Source of the DNA: Arsenophonus sp046530735
Lineage (GTDB): Bacteria; Pseudomonadota; Gammaproteobacteria; Enterobacterales; Enterobacteriaceae
Assembly: GCA_046530735.1 (NCBI GenBank)
Contig: JBHEQV010000046.1
Coordinates: 1-59,178 of the forward strand
Length of the DNA stretch: 59,178 nucleotides
Direction: 5' to 3'
This document shows positions 10,194 through 21,245 of the stretch, in pieces. Every line of letters starts with the position of its first letter. Within the stretch, counting starts at the first letter, position 1. Below the pieces are notes generated by a model. It was not told the DNA's origin. It saw only the letters and a program-made list of their open reading frames with translations, and searched no databases. The position numbers were made by a program, and so were the translations under genes.

Positions 10194-11049
10194 TAATAAC
10201 CTCAATGAGGGAGCGCCATTATCATCATGATATATTATACTCAAATACATTTCTCAATAACCATGTCTTGCTATGAATATGGTTGCACGAGAAGACAATG
10301 GTTTATATAAAAACAAAAGATTAAACAGTTAATCCAATATAAATATGGTGAATAGAATTATCAGATACAGATCCTTAGAATTTAATATAAATTAAACTAA
10401 TTAAATAGTTGATGATTCAATAACTTCCTATAGTTGTTTTATTCGACTTAGATCGATATTAGTTTTTATTATCATCTAATTGATAATAAGGATATTTTTA
10501 ATCTTAATAGATATCTTAAGGATAAGACTCAATGTATGAGTGATAGTAAGATAATACAAGCACAATTTTAGACATAGCATAGGCTATACGATTATAGGCA
10601 TGAAAATTTTTCAAATGAAACGGAATGGTGATTGATGATCCAATAAATTTATTATTAGCCTCAAACAGACCTACTAGAGGTTAGAATTTTCTAAAAGAAA
10701 TTCTACCAATGATAAATTCAAAATCTATATTGCTCAAAAGTGTATAATTATGGTAAGTTATGAACTATGTGCAAATATCTTCTTACAAAATAAGATATCT
10801 TGTTTACGCTATGCGACCACGCCTCATAAAGATGATCTGACTGAGTCATTGACTACAAGTAATTATAGCTTATCTGATTCGCAAATTCTACTCATAAACT
10901 GCGCGTAATACTACATTAACTAAATTATTTAGTATTTATTAAATTAACATTAACTATACCTTTGATTAATATAGATATTTTATCTGATAAAGACCAAAAT
11001 AATTGTCTATTATTATAAATATACTATTTAACATTGGATGTATTAACTT
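10194..11049. other. Stretch without recognised gene, downstream of hemW
   Basis: About 850 bases. The minus strand holds a fairly long partly open stretch (IDFEFIIGRISFRKF then LPLVGLFEANNKFIGSS and IPFHLKNFHAYNRIAYAM) that looks like a decayed gene, but I do not recognise the family. Nothing else is supported. Confidence 0.45.
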
Positions 11050-12195
11050 TATATGAAAAGTGTATCAATAAGGAGTTAAAAAATAATTTGCCTTGCACAG
11101 TAATTTGCTAACTTAATTTTCTCTCTGTTATAGAACCTTTTTCCATGGCGTTATCAAATTGATGATGAATCAGATTTTTTGCTAAATCCTCTAATTAATA
11201 ATTTCCTATTTTGATACTGCTTAAAGCAATGAAAAGCAATTCATAAAAAAATTCAAAAGATCTATCCTGTGTTGGTTAATTTCTTTTTGTTGATAAAGAT
11301 ACTGACCAGATAGGTGTAGACTACGTGGATGATTTATTTTCATTGTTCGCAAAATACAATCATTGGAAAAGAGATTTTCCATGTGTTATACAGCCAATAC
11401 TTAGATAATCGTCAAAATACTAATAATTTAAATTACGCTGATATTGATAGGCAAGTTTGGCATAACCAAATTATCTCATATTGTTGATATCCATCTTTAT
11501 TAAGTAATTGATGCTCTTCTTAAAAATCTATCATAGAGCATCATCATTAGGTAATGTTTGCGAGCAGGAACCAAATAGTATTTGGTTTAATCATCAATTG
11601 ATAACAAGAAATATGTGAGTAATCAATCGTTATCTATAAATTAAAAAGTACTTATTCAAGTGAATTATCAATTAAATCATGCATTAGATCAAGATTAAAA
11701 CTGCATGAATTTAATCCTGAATCCAAAAAAGCGATTTAATAACTTCTTCAGGACAATTTATTTTTTTTAATTTCATAAGTTTATTTGGCAGCAAAACTTT
11801 ATAATTTAATAGGAATCTGATTAATACCAGATTAATGATGTTGGCTAAATCACGCTTAATCTCAACGGTGACAAGATTTGCTTTCATGATAATTTTAGCA
11901 TTAGATATCAACAATAATTTTTAATTTTTGCTATCAAGCGAAGATTGCATCGTCTTAGCATCAAATAAACTAGATATAACTTCCCTGCACAATTAAAGAT
12001 ACTATTAACTTTTCGAGCATTTATTAATGCGAGGACAGATTGGAGATCGGTTAGTAACCGTATAACATATTCTTGCTGTGGCAACACCTTACCTTTTAGT
12101 GATGTGAATTAAAATCACAATAAGAATATTTATTCACACATCAGTGGATATTGAAGATACAAGCTCAATGACGGTAATTTAAGCTTTAGTTAAAG
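11050..12195 (-). pseudogene. hemW: hemW remnant (radical SAM family haem chaperone)
   Basis: HemW (formerly YggW) is a radical-SAM-like protein proposed to insert haem. The minus strand shows it across its length in shifting frames: LPSLSLYLQYP, CVNKYSYCDFNSH (the CxxxCxxC region with one cysteine lost), LKGKVLPQQEYVIRLLTDLQ, NAKIIMKANLVTVEI (compare DAEITMEANPGTVEA), SFNLDLMHDL, GYQQYEI, GYAKLAYQYQRNLNY, DYLSIGCITHGKS, FEFFMNCF and a final GKLFFNSLL. An open piece at 11711-11914 is only a fragment. It follows the rdgB remnant, as in E. coli. Confidence 0.9.
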
Positions 12196-12773
12196 ATCCT
12201 AATAACATTCTTAATTCTTTATAAAACATGAAATACTACATTTTTTTACATTTTAGTTAATTTGAAGTGTGGTAAGTTTTAGTTTAGTGTATCATAAAAA
12301 TCGGATTATAATTAAAACTGTTATCAGCTTAAGATTCATTGGTTATGCATCTATCTATAACACCGTAACATCTAATCGGTGTTAGATCGCAAAATGGCGG
12401 AGATAAACTAGTATTCAATTAAATTAAGCTTGGTATTGATTATTCAGAATATCTTTTATGAAGGATAATAATTTATACAAATTTTCTTTGTTATATGCAT
12501 TTTTATCCGTAAACCAGTTTAAATAAATCCCAGGAGCATCTTTTAATACATTAACCGAAATACCTGAATTATCAGCAATAATAACAAAACCAGAGATTTT
12601 ACTGCGTGATGTGCTTTAATATGATATTCTCAATAAAAAGTTAACTCAATTTCTTTAATTTCACTAATAACTAACTCAGTTAGTGTAAAATATTTAGGTT
12701 ACACTCTTTTAACAGTTCAAAAAATTTACTTACCTTTACCGGTATTACATATTGCTAATATTACTTTTCGCAT
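12196..12773 (-). pseudogene. rdgB: rdgB remnant (inosine/xanthosine triphosphatase)
   Basis: RdgB removes dITP and XTP from the nucleotide pool. The start ATG (12771-12773) gives MRKVILAICNTGKGK (compare MQKVVLATGNVGKVREL). The centre gives GFVIIADNSGISVNVLKDAPGIY (compare LPAIADDSGLAVDVLGGAPGIYSARY) in pieces, then NAYNKENLYKLL and, near the end, FNYNPIFMI (compare GYDPIFFVP). Frameshifts and stops separate these blocks. It begins 15 bases after the yggT stop and runs into the hemW remnant; yggU is absent. Confidence 0.9.
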
Positions 12774-12787
12774 GAAGTTTATCACCT

Positions 12788-13378
12788 TTACATCAAATAA
12801 CCAACTGAATAAAGTATACTGGTAATAGTCGGATCAATAAATAACAGAATATCCAGACGAAGATAATTTAAAGCGATCAAAATCAGCATAACTATCATTC
12901 CTGAGAAATCCAATCCGCCCATAATAGGGATTATACGACGAATAGGTGACATTAAAGGTTCAGTTAACTGTATAAGCATATAATCAATAGGATTACGTCC
13001 TTGGCTTATCCAACTAAGAAGAGTTCGAATTAAGATTAGCCAAAAAACTAACTTTCCGGAATAGGTCAATAACTGAATACAGCTAATAGGTAATAGGGCT
13101 ATACTGATTAAAGTGAGTGCGTTTGTTACCCACATGACAAAAAAAATATTGGCTATTGTAAAAAGATAGGCAACTAATAAAGTTGCGGTATCAATCGACC
13201 CTCCAATGACAGGAATAAAACTCCGTAATGGTCCTACAAATGATTGAGTTGTTTTAACTACAAATTGGGAAAATGGATTGTAGAAATCCGCTTTTATCCA
13301 TTGCATCCAAACTCGTAGCAATAAAATAATAATGTATAGTTGAATAATAGTTGGTACGATAAAAGTTAAAAATTTCAT
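12788..13378 (-). CDS. yggT: YggT family inner-membrane protein
   Basis: 196 residues, four or more hydrophobic segments, two copies of the YggT domain. Repeat 1 contains DFYNPFSQFVVKTTQSFVGP and RSFIPVIGG; repeat 2 contains SQGRNPIDYMLIQLTEP and PIRRIIPIMGGLDFSGMIV. Close to E. coli YggT (188 residues). The family is linked to ion homeostasis, osmotic-shock tolerance and cell division or plastid-nucleoid distribution in relatives, but its biochemical role is not settled. The start has AGGA seven bases upstream. It is the only intact gene left in the yggS-proC-yggT-rdgB-hemW run, which argues for selection on it. Confidence 0.95.
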   Translation of the reverse strand: MKFLTFIVPTIIQLYIIILLLRVWMQWIKADFYNPFSQFVVKTTQSFVGPLRSFIPVIGGSIDTATLLVAYLFTIANIFFVMWVTNALTLISIALLPISCIQLLTYSGKLVFWLILIRTLLSWISQGRNPIDYMLIQLTEPLMSPIRRIIPIMGGLDFSGMIVMLILIALNYLRLDILLFIDPTITSILYSVGYLM

Positions 13379-13384
13379 TTATTT

Positions 13385-14210
13385 ATCCTGATAAATCAAA
13401 ATTGTTCTTCTATTTTTAGTACAGCAGATTACATCATGCATTACGTTGGTAATGATTTAAGGTAAATTAGCTTGATAAACTGCTATAAGGCTTTAGTCGT
13501 AGCTTTGCCTTTTAAAGTCACTTGTTCTCTTATAATTAAAATAGAGATCTGATTTCCTTGCTGGTGGTACGCCAGCAGAGACTTTAGCGATATATAAAAT
13601 CAACTCTCTTGATGTTTTACTATTAAAACCAAATCGCTCTGTCTCACCTGTTGTATTAATTCCATAAATAGAAAAAAGTAACCAGACACACTACCGAAAA
13701 TGACATTAATATTATTAATTTCAGCTTTTTAACCAGCCAGAAAACTTTCCAACACTTATATTAGTTCTGCAGAAAAATTTTTTTATTTTCTGATACTGAA
13801 TCCATGACATACAGTACAGTGTAACACCTTAATATAACTAGATATTGTGTATTATAGCTATAATACGCACCAGATCTATCTTAGGCATAAGATATTGTTG
13901 ATAGCGCTTCACTGGAACTTTAACGGTAATTGTTAAAATCAATTTATTGGCAATATCAATCTGTTATTTTAGAGGTTTACAAAAAGTTTCCATAGCCTAT
14001 GACTTAATGCTAAGCAATAATAACATCTGCATATGTGCTTGTATCACTGTTATTGCTTTTTCTGTATATACCATATCTTTTAGCAGTTAATTATGATTTC
14101 CAGCCCTATGGATGGAACTAGATTATGATGTGATTTTATTAAATTAGCCCCAGCTGAAATTAATCTTATAATAGTTATGTGAATCATATTTTCAGGATTG
14201 ATAAAGGGAA
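13385..14210 (-). pseudogene. proC: proC remnant (pyrroline-5-carboxylate reductase)
   Basis: ProC makes proline from pyrroline-5-carboxylate. The minus strand gives LLSIKS..METFCKPL, then QIDIANKLILTITVKVPVKR and MPKIDLVRIIAI (compare FSGKLVLSVAAGVSVARL...NIVRVMPNTPAL), then RFGFNSKTSRELILYIAK, and after a shift EQVTLKGKATTKALIAVYQ (compare EQVTSKGGTTAEALRVF). Several stops and frameshifts. It lies between the yggS remnant and yggT, the Serratia/Yersinia order rather than E. coli's. The N-terminal NAD-binding glycine motif is hard to see. Confidence 0.8.
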
Positions 14211-14259
14211 TTTTTTCTATTATATTATATTTCTTCTTTTATTGATCGACTTAATTTTT

Positions 14260-14740
14260 AAATTAATTCATTATCAGAAATAAAAAATAACCGTGCTAAT
14301 TCTGACTAATGTTTAAATCACAAACAATTCCAATATTAAGATCAGTGGTTATTTTTATTGAAAGTAGATCAATATTCGAATATTGGTTTTTAATTAATTG
14401 AATAAATTTCCATCCTACAAAAATTAATATCTGTTGGCTAAGCTTATTATTTGGTGCATTAATTTTCATTAAGTAACGTAATTTTACGTTACTACTAATA
14501 CGATTTCAGCTACTAATTTATCTAACTTTCCCGGTATAATGCCTGATTGACTTATTTCATATCACTGATATTAATTTTGATTATCACATTTAATAGAATT
14601 TTGTTTGCTGGACACTAATTATTTAATTGTTGTGCTATTTTTAATCTATCTATATTATAAAAATATGAAAAATTCATAGATATCTAATATCAACTTTTAT
14701 TAGATTGCAGAAGACAACAAAGTACCATATTAAATCCTGT
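14260..14740 (-). pseudogene. yggS: yggS remnant (PLP homeostasis protein)
   Basis: YggS/PLPBP is a PLP-binding, alanine-racemase-fold protein. Remnant text on the minus strand: LQSNKS (compare GPLQSNKSRLV), YNIDRLKIAQQLNN, CPANKILLNVIIKINI (compare LPPLNVLIQINISDEN), LMKINAPNNKLSQQ and IKNQYSNIDLLSIKITTDL (compare YPHIDTLSLGMSDDM). The N-terminal third with the PLP lysine is missing on the side facing the IS481/IS1595 nest. Confidence 0.75.
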
Positions 14741-14844
14741 TTATTATTTTTTGATTTATGATCAATACATATACTCTCGTTTCATGTCGCTATTCAGGCA
14801 AAATAGCTATCTAGAGATATAATTGAGAATAAAATATCATAATT

Positions 14845-14999
14845 TGGGGATGAGCTTCTATCGTCAGGGGAAACTGCAACACTTAAAACCTGAACTGCTG
14901 TTCAGGAAAGCAAAGAGCCTGCGTCTACTTTGGCTAAGCATTATAGCATATCTGAACTTATCGTTGATAAATAACAACATAGGATATTGTTGATGATCA
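14845..14999 (+). mobile_element. IS481-family element, 5' segment, interrupted by IS1595
   Basis: The plus strand reads YRQGKLQHLKPELLF-like then SLRLLWLSII/LAKHYSISELIVDK and DDQL, resembling the N-terminal helix-turn-helix of IS481 transposases (LAKHYGISELTVYKWRKRDDVDDR). It is continuous with 16019-16900 once the IS1595 insertion is removed. The break falls at TGATGATC, and a TGATAATC follows on the far side, consistent with an 8-bp target duplication. Confidence 0.6.
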
Positions 15000-16018
15000 A
15001 CTACCCTGGAAAGAGTTGTTGCTTTGCTTGGATAGCAATTTATAATCACGTCTGTATTTCATTGTTGTAGTTTCAAAAAATTTTTTCAGGCTAAATAATT
15101 CTATATTTAAAAAAATCTCTACATTAGAATCTACTAAGGCATCATTTTAATCAGTTGATATAACTGTTCACATTTTAAATATGGAATTCCTTACCAATAA
15201 CTTTCTGATTACTTAACCTTATTAAGCGATAGTGACTAATTTCATCCTTGTTAGCAAAGGTTTCGTACTATTCAGCTCCATCTGAAAAAAAGATGAACCC
15301 TTATCGATAATCAACTCAAGAAAACGGCTAACATACCTTACATTAAACATTTTAAAAATCTCACTCACATAATCTTGTTAATATTGGTGTGGGGTAAAAA
15401 TCGCAATTTCTTCTTTCCTTTTTATCTCCTTCTGTCTAATATTTTCTAGGTTTATTATCTAGAAGATAAGGCTTCTCTTAAAAGGATTCATGAAAAATAT
15501 TCCATTGATTTTAATAATACCACTTAGGCACTTATATCGCTGTCATCAATAAAGCAAGGAAGCAGTGAAGGTATCTAAACGCTGTTTTAAATCAATGTCT
15601 GTTTGTTTTCTGACTCCAGTAAAGTCAAGCTATTCAACATACATCACATATAACTAAATCATTTATCCTTCTAATATAGTTTCACCAGAGGCCTCTCTTT
15701 CAATAAGATTGTTAAATATTTTCCTGAAATCGCGAATTTTAAAACATTATAGATATCATATTAATGAATGTTACAGCGGATAACATCTTCACTGTAACAA
15801 TATGAGCATGATAAAGTAAAATAAGTTTTTAATGCATGAATTGAGATAATCTGACAGATTATCACCGAGCTAAACTAATTAAATACAGATTATGTTAAGA
15901 GAAAGTAAGGAAAAATCATTCAACTGTATGGCTGTTTGCTTTTTCATATTAACCGCTATAGCGAAAATCCTTTATACAGTATAAGTGATTTCTATCACAA
16001 ACCTTTTTCAATATAGGC
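15000..16018 (-). mobile_element. IS1595-family element, minus orientation, inside IS481
   Basis: The minus strand carries the IS1595-type transposase in broken frames: RYSL.LQRYRC-like zinc ribbon, LAKQTGIDLKTAFRW, IIEIDETFFLESFKEKR, RKPRKR, SFFLDGA, HRLIRLSNQKVIGK and HIQNM/ SYISQLKGW. Both ends show the shared terminus related to GGCTATATTGGTAAAGGTTGTTG. About 1.02 kb. Not functional. Confidence 0.75.
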
Positions 16019-16900
16019 TGATAATCAGAGTTATATTCCCCCTATCTTTTGATGATGATCCTGTCGACCAGTCAGGAAGTCTTACTCTCATTTGCCTGCG
16101 AAAAACATTTTTCTCTCTCGACGGATCTACTGGAAGTCACGCGAATTCTTGAACTTCGTTTTTATATCTTGATTTTGTCTAGATCACTTTTTGTTTAGGC
16201 AGGGAGTAGGGGAGTTTTCGTGAAATGAGACTGAAAGTACCGAAAGCGAATATAAAGCATTTAAAAACTATGAGCCTAGGTTAATCTGGACGTAGATATA
16301 AAATATCTTCTACAAATACTAAAACAGAGCTTCACGACGTTATCTTTTCGTAGGTATAGTGTGGATCACCTCACTAGATGAGGTTGTATTCGTCTATACA
16401 AGTCCAATACCACAGGTAATCTCTGACCCTTCTTACGTGATCTTAACCGAACATATCCCATTGTATCCCATTGTATCCCATTTAACACTTACAGATAATA
16501 ACAAAAAATTTACAAATCGCCTTTTAGTCTACAAAACATTTAGCCACCGAAAATATGAATTCGATTGCTTATGTGCAGAGATCTTAATATAGAACAGGGA
16601 CTTAGTCCGCTAATTCATACTAAAATAAATCCTCTAGTTGATCGATTTGATATGCGCATGGAAGATGGACTGCAAAACCATAATTCAATTTTTGTAAAAA
16701 CTTAAAATTACTTTTCATCGATATATTTTGGTGTACAATCAGATATTCTCCAAATTAGTATTTAGTAGTAAAGCTCTATTGCTGTTTATAAAAGATTCAT
16801 TAAAAGTTAAATCTGAATTATTCAAAAACTATACTATCTCTGGATCTGATCCTTATCTAAAATAGACGGTTTCAATCTTTTTTTTAGATAATTTTCGCTA
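16019..16900 (+). mobile_element. IS481-family element, 3' segment
   Basis: Continuation of the IS481 transposase: LEVTREFLN, a catalytic-core region reading RRYLFV then DEVVFVYTS, LTDNNKKFTNRLL (compare the family's LTDNGKEFTDRLF), HRKYEFDCLCAE (compare EHEFDRLCAELGIEH), and a partly readable MVERF-type end. A small open frame at 16359-16592 is part of this. A short triplicated ATCCCATTGT stretch lies at about 16457-16480. No intact reading frame. Confidence 0.75.
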
Positions 16901-16965
16901 AACTGGTATTGACCTGCAATTGATAGAATCTTGAATTCCATTTCAAGATTTAATTTTATTGAGAA

Positions 16966-18335
16966 TTATTAGGAAATCTGTGGTATATAACGGTCATACT
17001 ACGCTCCACCCTGATGCTTCATAAATCTATTATCCATCCTTAAATTAGGTGTTATTTACCACCAGAGTGTCAAAAGATTAACTCCCCCTAACAAGTTCTA
17101 AGTTTTCTGAGCAGACTGGAGCAGTTTAAATAGCATTAAAAGAGTTATTTTTATTGAATCACAGTTTTCACGTATCAGCTCATAGCTTTATTGTTGTGAA
17201 AAATGCGACTGAATCGGATTCTTCGTTCTTATTGACGTCCCGGAAGATTAATTAGAAGACATAGAATACCAGAAACTCTTCTCAATCTTTCTCCAACTTC
17301 TTCATCACTGCACAGGATACACTGAAAATTTTCCTAAGAAAATATAAAAAGTTTTATTATCGGCATCGCAAGCTCTCTTATTAGGCAAATCTGCTGCAAG
17401 CTCACTATTAATTTTCTGTTGGATTCTTTAGGGGAAAATTGGCATATTAACTGTTTTATGTACCACCAAACAACGTTAGTTTTCCATATCCGGGAATATC
17501 TTTACCATGGCCATTCTAAAACCAAGAGCACCCCGTTTCTTGTAGTAATCCTGGGAGATATAGTTAAGTCACGTTTCTAATAGATGTCATTAATAACTTC
17601 GCCCTAGTTTGCTTCTAACTTTCAATATGTATCTTTAACCGTAATTAAATTTTTACGTACATGGGCAATGTCGTCGATAATGAGCAGTGAGTAAAAGCTA
17701 TCAGCTTACCTGACAGAACGGTATATACCTTCCACTAAAAAAAATAAACGTTAGGCATATCACTTAAATTACACAGTCGTCATTACCTTATTCTCTTCAA
17801 GTCATTGCTATTCCAGTCTGCTGATAGGCACTGGAAAAGAGATCTGTGCTTTTTTATTGATAACTGCTTAAAAGATTTGTGAAAATTACCAATGAATAAT
17901 GCCTCGCAATTATGGTATTAGTAGAAAGTCTTTACGTTTTTCATGCTTTAGATAAGGTGATGCAAAGAGCTGTTTAGGGATATTCTGTTACCGATGCGAT
18001 CCCTTATCTTAAGCACTTTAATCTCACATCGCTAATACTAGTTTATATGGTTCGCTACAATAAATAACCCGTTACAGTTTATAGGCAATAATTCCGTCGA
18101 CAAGTCATGTTTAACATGTTCTTGCAAGATGCTTTCTATCTAAACCTCAACAGCACTGTTATCAGCTACTTAGCACACCATTACGCATAAGTTTATACAA
18201 GAGATTACAGGTAATATCTAGTTTCTGGAATAACCTGTAGGGTAATTTTCATGGGATATCATCTCTCTGTTGTTGAGATTATTCACGAAATTAATCAGCA
18301 GATTATGCACCATTTTTTAATTTCCATACACCAGA
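16966..18335 (-). mobile_element. IS256-family element, minus orientation (degenerate, full length)
   Basis: About 1.37 kb with both shared ends (AGGAAATCTGTGGTATATAACGG-like at the low side, CCATACACCAGAAAT at the high side). Transposase blocks of the IS256 family are readable on the minus strand only in pieces. It separates the yggS side of the cluster from ruvX, which is adjacent in relatives apart from yggR. Confidence 0.8.
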
Positions 18336-18553
18336 AATAAACATAACTTATTTACTAATAGCAAGCAGAGTAATATCTTTTGGTTATTGCTGATATTTAT
18401 TGACCACTTGTATAATGGAATTTCTGACATTAACTAAATTTTATTTGAGATCATATTTATAAAAATTCAGATACTGAATAAAATAAAATAGGATAAAAGT
18501 ATAATTTCATTATCGTGGCTATGCGTATGATAGGTTTATCATAACTATGCTAA

Positions 18554-18973
18554 TTAAACGTGTTGTGAAAACCAACTTTCTAAGAGAATAACAGCAGAAA
18601 TGGAATCAATCTTACTTTTATTTAACGCCCGATAACCACCATGATTAAATAGTTGTGCTCGCGCTTCTATCGTTGTTAAGCGTTCATCATGCAATATAAC
18701 TTGGATACTAAATCGTCCATATAGGCGATTAGCAAATTTACGGACTTGATTGCTTATTGGGTCCTCTGTTCCGTCCATATTGAGAGGAAGTCCAACGATA
18801 GCCAGTTCAGGTTGCCACTCTTGTATTATTTTTTCAATGCCTAACCAATTAGGCTTACCATCTTTTGTTTTTATTGCAGTTAAAGGACTTGCTGTTGCTG
18901 TAATTTTCTGCCCGATAGCGATACCTATACTTAGTGTACCAAAATCAAAAGCAATAATTATTCTATTTGCCAT
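18554..18973 (-). CDS. ruvX: RuvX/YqgF, putative pre-16S rRNA nuclease
   Basis: RNase H-fold protein of the YqgF family, implicated in maturation of the 16S rRNA 5' end. 139 residues (E. coli 138). Visible motifs: AFDFGTLSIGIAIGQ with the first catalytic aspartate (about residue 10), VGLPLNMDGTE (about 60-70), LHDERLTTIEA (about 99-109) and SKIDSISAVILLESW with the last acidic residue (about 121). All catalytic-site segments are present, so it should be active. Upstream only a scrap of yqgE remains; downstream lies an IS256 copy, then the yggS remnant. No strong Shine-Dalgarno. Stop is TAA. Confidence 0.96.
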   Translation of the reverse strand: MANRIIIAFDFGTLSIGIAIGQKITATASPLTAIKTKDGKPNWLGIEKIIQEWQPELAIVGLPLNMDGTEDPISNQVRKFANRLYGRFSIQVILHDERLTTIEARAQLFNHGGYRALNKSKIDSISAVILLESWFSQHV

Positions 18974-18989
18974 TATACATGATCCGTTT

Positions 18990-19065
18990 AATTTAAAATA
19001 TTTAAAGAATTAATTCCAATTAAAACAGCAAATTCACGGCAACATTTGAAATGGAAGTGTAAAAA
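18990..19065 (-). pseudogene. yqgE: Possible yqgE C-terminal scrap
   Basis: Immediately upstream of ruvX the minus strand reads CREFAVLIGINSLNIL, similar to the YqgE C-terminus (WREAAKLIGVDILTMPG). In enterobacteria yqgE directly precedes ruvX. The rest of the gene is missing up to the IS256 copy at 19130. Short match, so only moderately sure. Confidence 0.4.
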
Positions 19066-19129
19066 TGATATACCTCTTAACCTTAGCAGCTAGCTTTTTG
19101 ATTTCAAATCATTATATGGATAATTGAAG

Positions 19130-20512
19130 TATTAATAAATCTGATGCATGACGGTGAAGCTACGTTATACCACTCTGATCCTTTGTTAATCTTACTTCCA
19201 TCTTTGTAAATGGGATATTATTTACCACCAGAGTAAACAGGTTAAATCTCCTTGATCCGGTTTCAGCTTTTCTGAGCAGAGAAGAAACATCTTATATACC
19301 ATTGAAAAGCTTATTATTCTTGAACAATAGTGCTTCATGCATCCCTTCATAACTTTAGTATCGCAAAAGCTAATTAAATCAGATTCGTTTTTTTATTGAC
19401 GCCAGTGTGTTGACGGGAAGTCGTAAAATTCTAGCAGTTCTTCTTGATTATTCTCCAGCTTCTTTATCGCTGCAAAGTACACTGAAAACCTTGCCAAAAA
19501 ATATTAAGAGCTTTATTATCGGCATCGCAAGCTCTCTTACTAGCCAAATCTTCCGCAGCTCATCCTTAACTTTCGGTTTTATGGCTTTGGGAAGTAAAGC
19601 CATCATATTAGCTACTTTCTATATCCAATAGCATTTGTGCTGTATATCTGGGAATATCTTTATAATTGCATTCCAAAACTAATAGCAGCCACAGCGCCTC
19701 CAACCTAATAAACCTATGAGATATAGTTAAGCCATCATCTAAGTAAGTTATTGATAATTTCAGCCACAGTTCGCTTCTGACTCTTGATAACCACCTTTGA
19801 CTGCAGCTAGAGCTCTTTACGTCCATAGCACAGTTATACCAATAATGAATGGCAGTAAAAGATGGTCACTTGCCTAACAGGACAGTTATGTTATCGGCAT
19901 ATAAATAAACGTAGCGATATCGATTAAGTCACGTAGGAATCACCAATGCGTGCGCTCCTTTAAGGCATTGCTATTTCAGTCTTCTTATTAGTTCTCTAGA
20001 AAACAACACCATATGATTTTCATCGAGAAAACCTAAATCTTCGTGAAAATCACCGGTGGCTGTGTCTCAGTAGGTTACAGCTATGATAGCAACTCTTTGC
20101 TACTTTTGCAGGCTTAAGATAAGGCGGTAGCAATGAGCTGTTAAAGCATATTCTCTTTCCAATGCAATTTCCTAATCTTAGGCACTTTCAATATTAACAT
20201 CACCAAATAGCAGTTTATAATATTCGATATAACAAATAATCGTTATGGGCGATGGAATTGTCATCCGTCGATAAAAAACAGTGTTAAATACGTTGAGCAG
20301 TATGTCTTCGAGCTCCATCTCAACAGCGGCACTACTATCAGCTTCCTGCCATCATTACGAATGCGTTCATGAAAGGAAATCACAGATAGAATCTAGTTTT
20401 ATGAATATCTGTAATGGTAGATTTTCATACCATATCATCTCTCTGTAGCTAAAATTATTAACGAAATTAATCAGCAGAATATATCACCATCTCAGAAACT
20501 CCATATACCAGA
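19130..20512 (-). mobile_element. IS256-family element, minus orientation (degenerate, full length)
   Basis: About 1.38 kb with both shared ends. The minus strand contains the IS256 transposase blocks in pieces; for example the frame at 19608-19826 includes RWLSRVRSELWLK, part of the region after the second catalytic aspartate. Its high-coordinate end abuts IS1595 sequence, so it probably inserted into that element. Confidence 0.8.
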
Positions 20513-21245
20513 AATTAATATAACTCCAATTACAACGATATCATTCTAAAATCCCGATTGCAGGAAAAGATTTAAAAATCTTACTGGAAGCCCACTCTAG
20601 CAAAACTATATCAGAAGGCTAAATGGTTTAGTTATCTGCGATGTATCTTGAATAGCTTGATTTTACAGTAGTTAGCGAAACAAACAGGTATTGATTTAAA
20701 ACAACGTTAAGATGGATGTCATTGCTTTCTTTACTTTAGCGACGACAGCTAATAATAAATGTCTAAGTGGATTATTGAAATTAACGAAACATTTTTTCCT
20801 TATTTATTTAAATAGAAGCGTTCTATTACACATAGGAAAGCTAGAAGACCTAAAAGAGGAAAATAAAAAAAGAATGAATTGCCGTCTTAATTTCTCGAAA
20901 AATCGACACACCCATATGAGAGATAAAATTCTTGAAGAGTTTTATTTAGACTATATTAGTTATTTTCTTAAACTAGTCATCGATAAGAATTTATCCTTTT
21001 CTTAGATGGAGCTAAATAATACGAAACCTTTGCTGGCTAGCATAAAATTAGTCACCATTGTCTAATAATGCTAGCTAATCAGATAGTTATTGCTAATAAA
21101 TTTCATATTTAAAATATGAGCAGTTATATTAGCCAATTAAAAGGATGGCTGAGTAGATTCTATAACATGGAGTTTTTAGTTTATTGAATTATTTGATTGA
21201 AGAGGATTATTTGAAAGCACAATAATTGAAATACAGAGGTAACCA
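20513..21245 (+). mobile_element. IS1595-family element, 5'-truncated
   Basis: From the zinc-ribbon region onward on the plus strand: NPDCRKRFKNLTG-like, LAKQTGIDLKQR.DGCHCFLYF, TTANN.CLSGLL.L.K.FFL, GKLEDLKEE (degraded RKPRKRE) and FLDGA. The open frame 20712-21005 is a chance survivor inside it. The 5' end was lost at the IS256 junction. Confidence 0.75.

Noticed and set aside
11711..11914. 67-residue open frame as a separate gene
   Set aside because: Its text is a piece of HemW (NAKIIMKANLVTVEI and following), flanked in other frames by the rest of the protein; it is a pseudogene fragment.
13555..13600. Plus-strand LAGGTPAETLA as a ProC-like end on the opposite strand
   Set aside because: The minus strand gives a far longer run of ProC matches in order, so the plus-strand similarity is chance.
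16359..16592. 77-residue open frame as a gene
   Set aside because: It contains LTDNNKKFTNRLL and HRKYEFDCLCAE, the IS481 transposase core; it is a fragment.
20712..21005. 97-residue open frame as a novel small protein
   Set aside because: It aligns with the middle of the IS1595 transposase copies at 49830-50873 and others; it is a decayed transposase segment.
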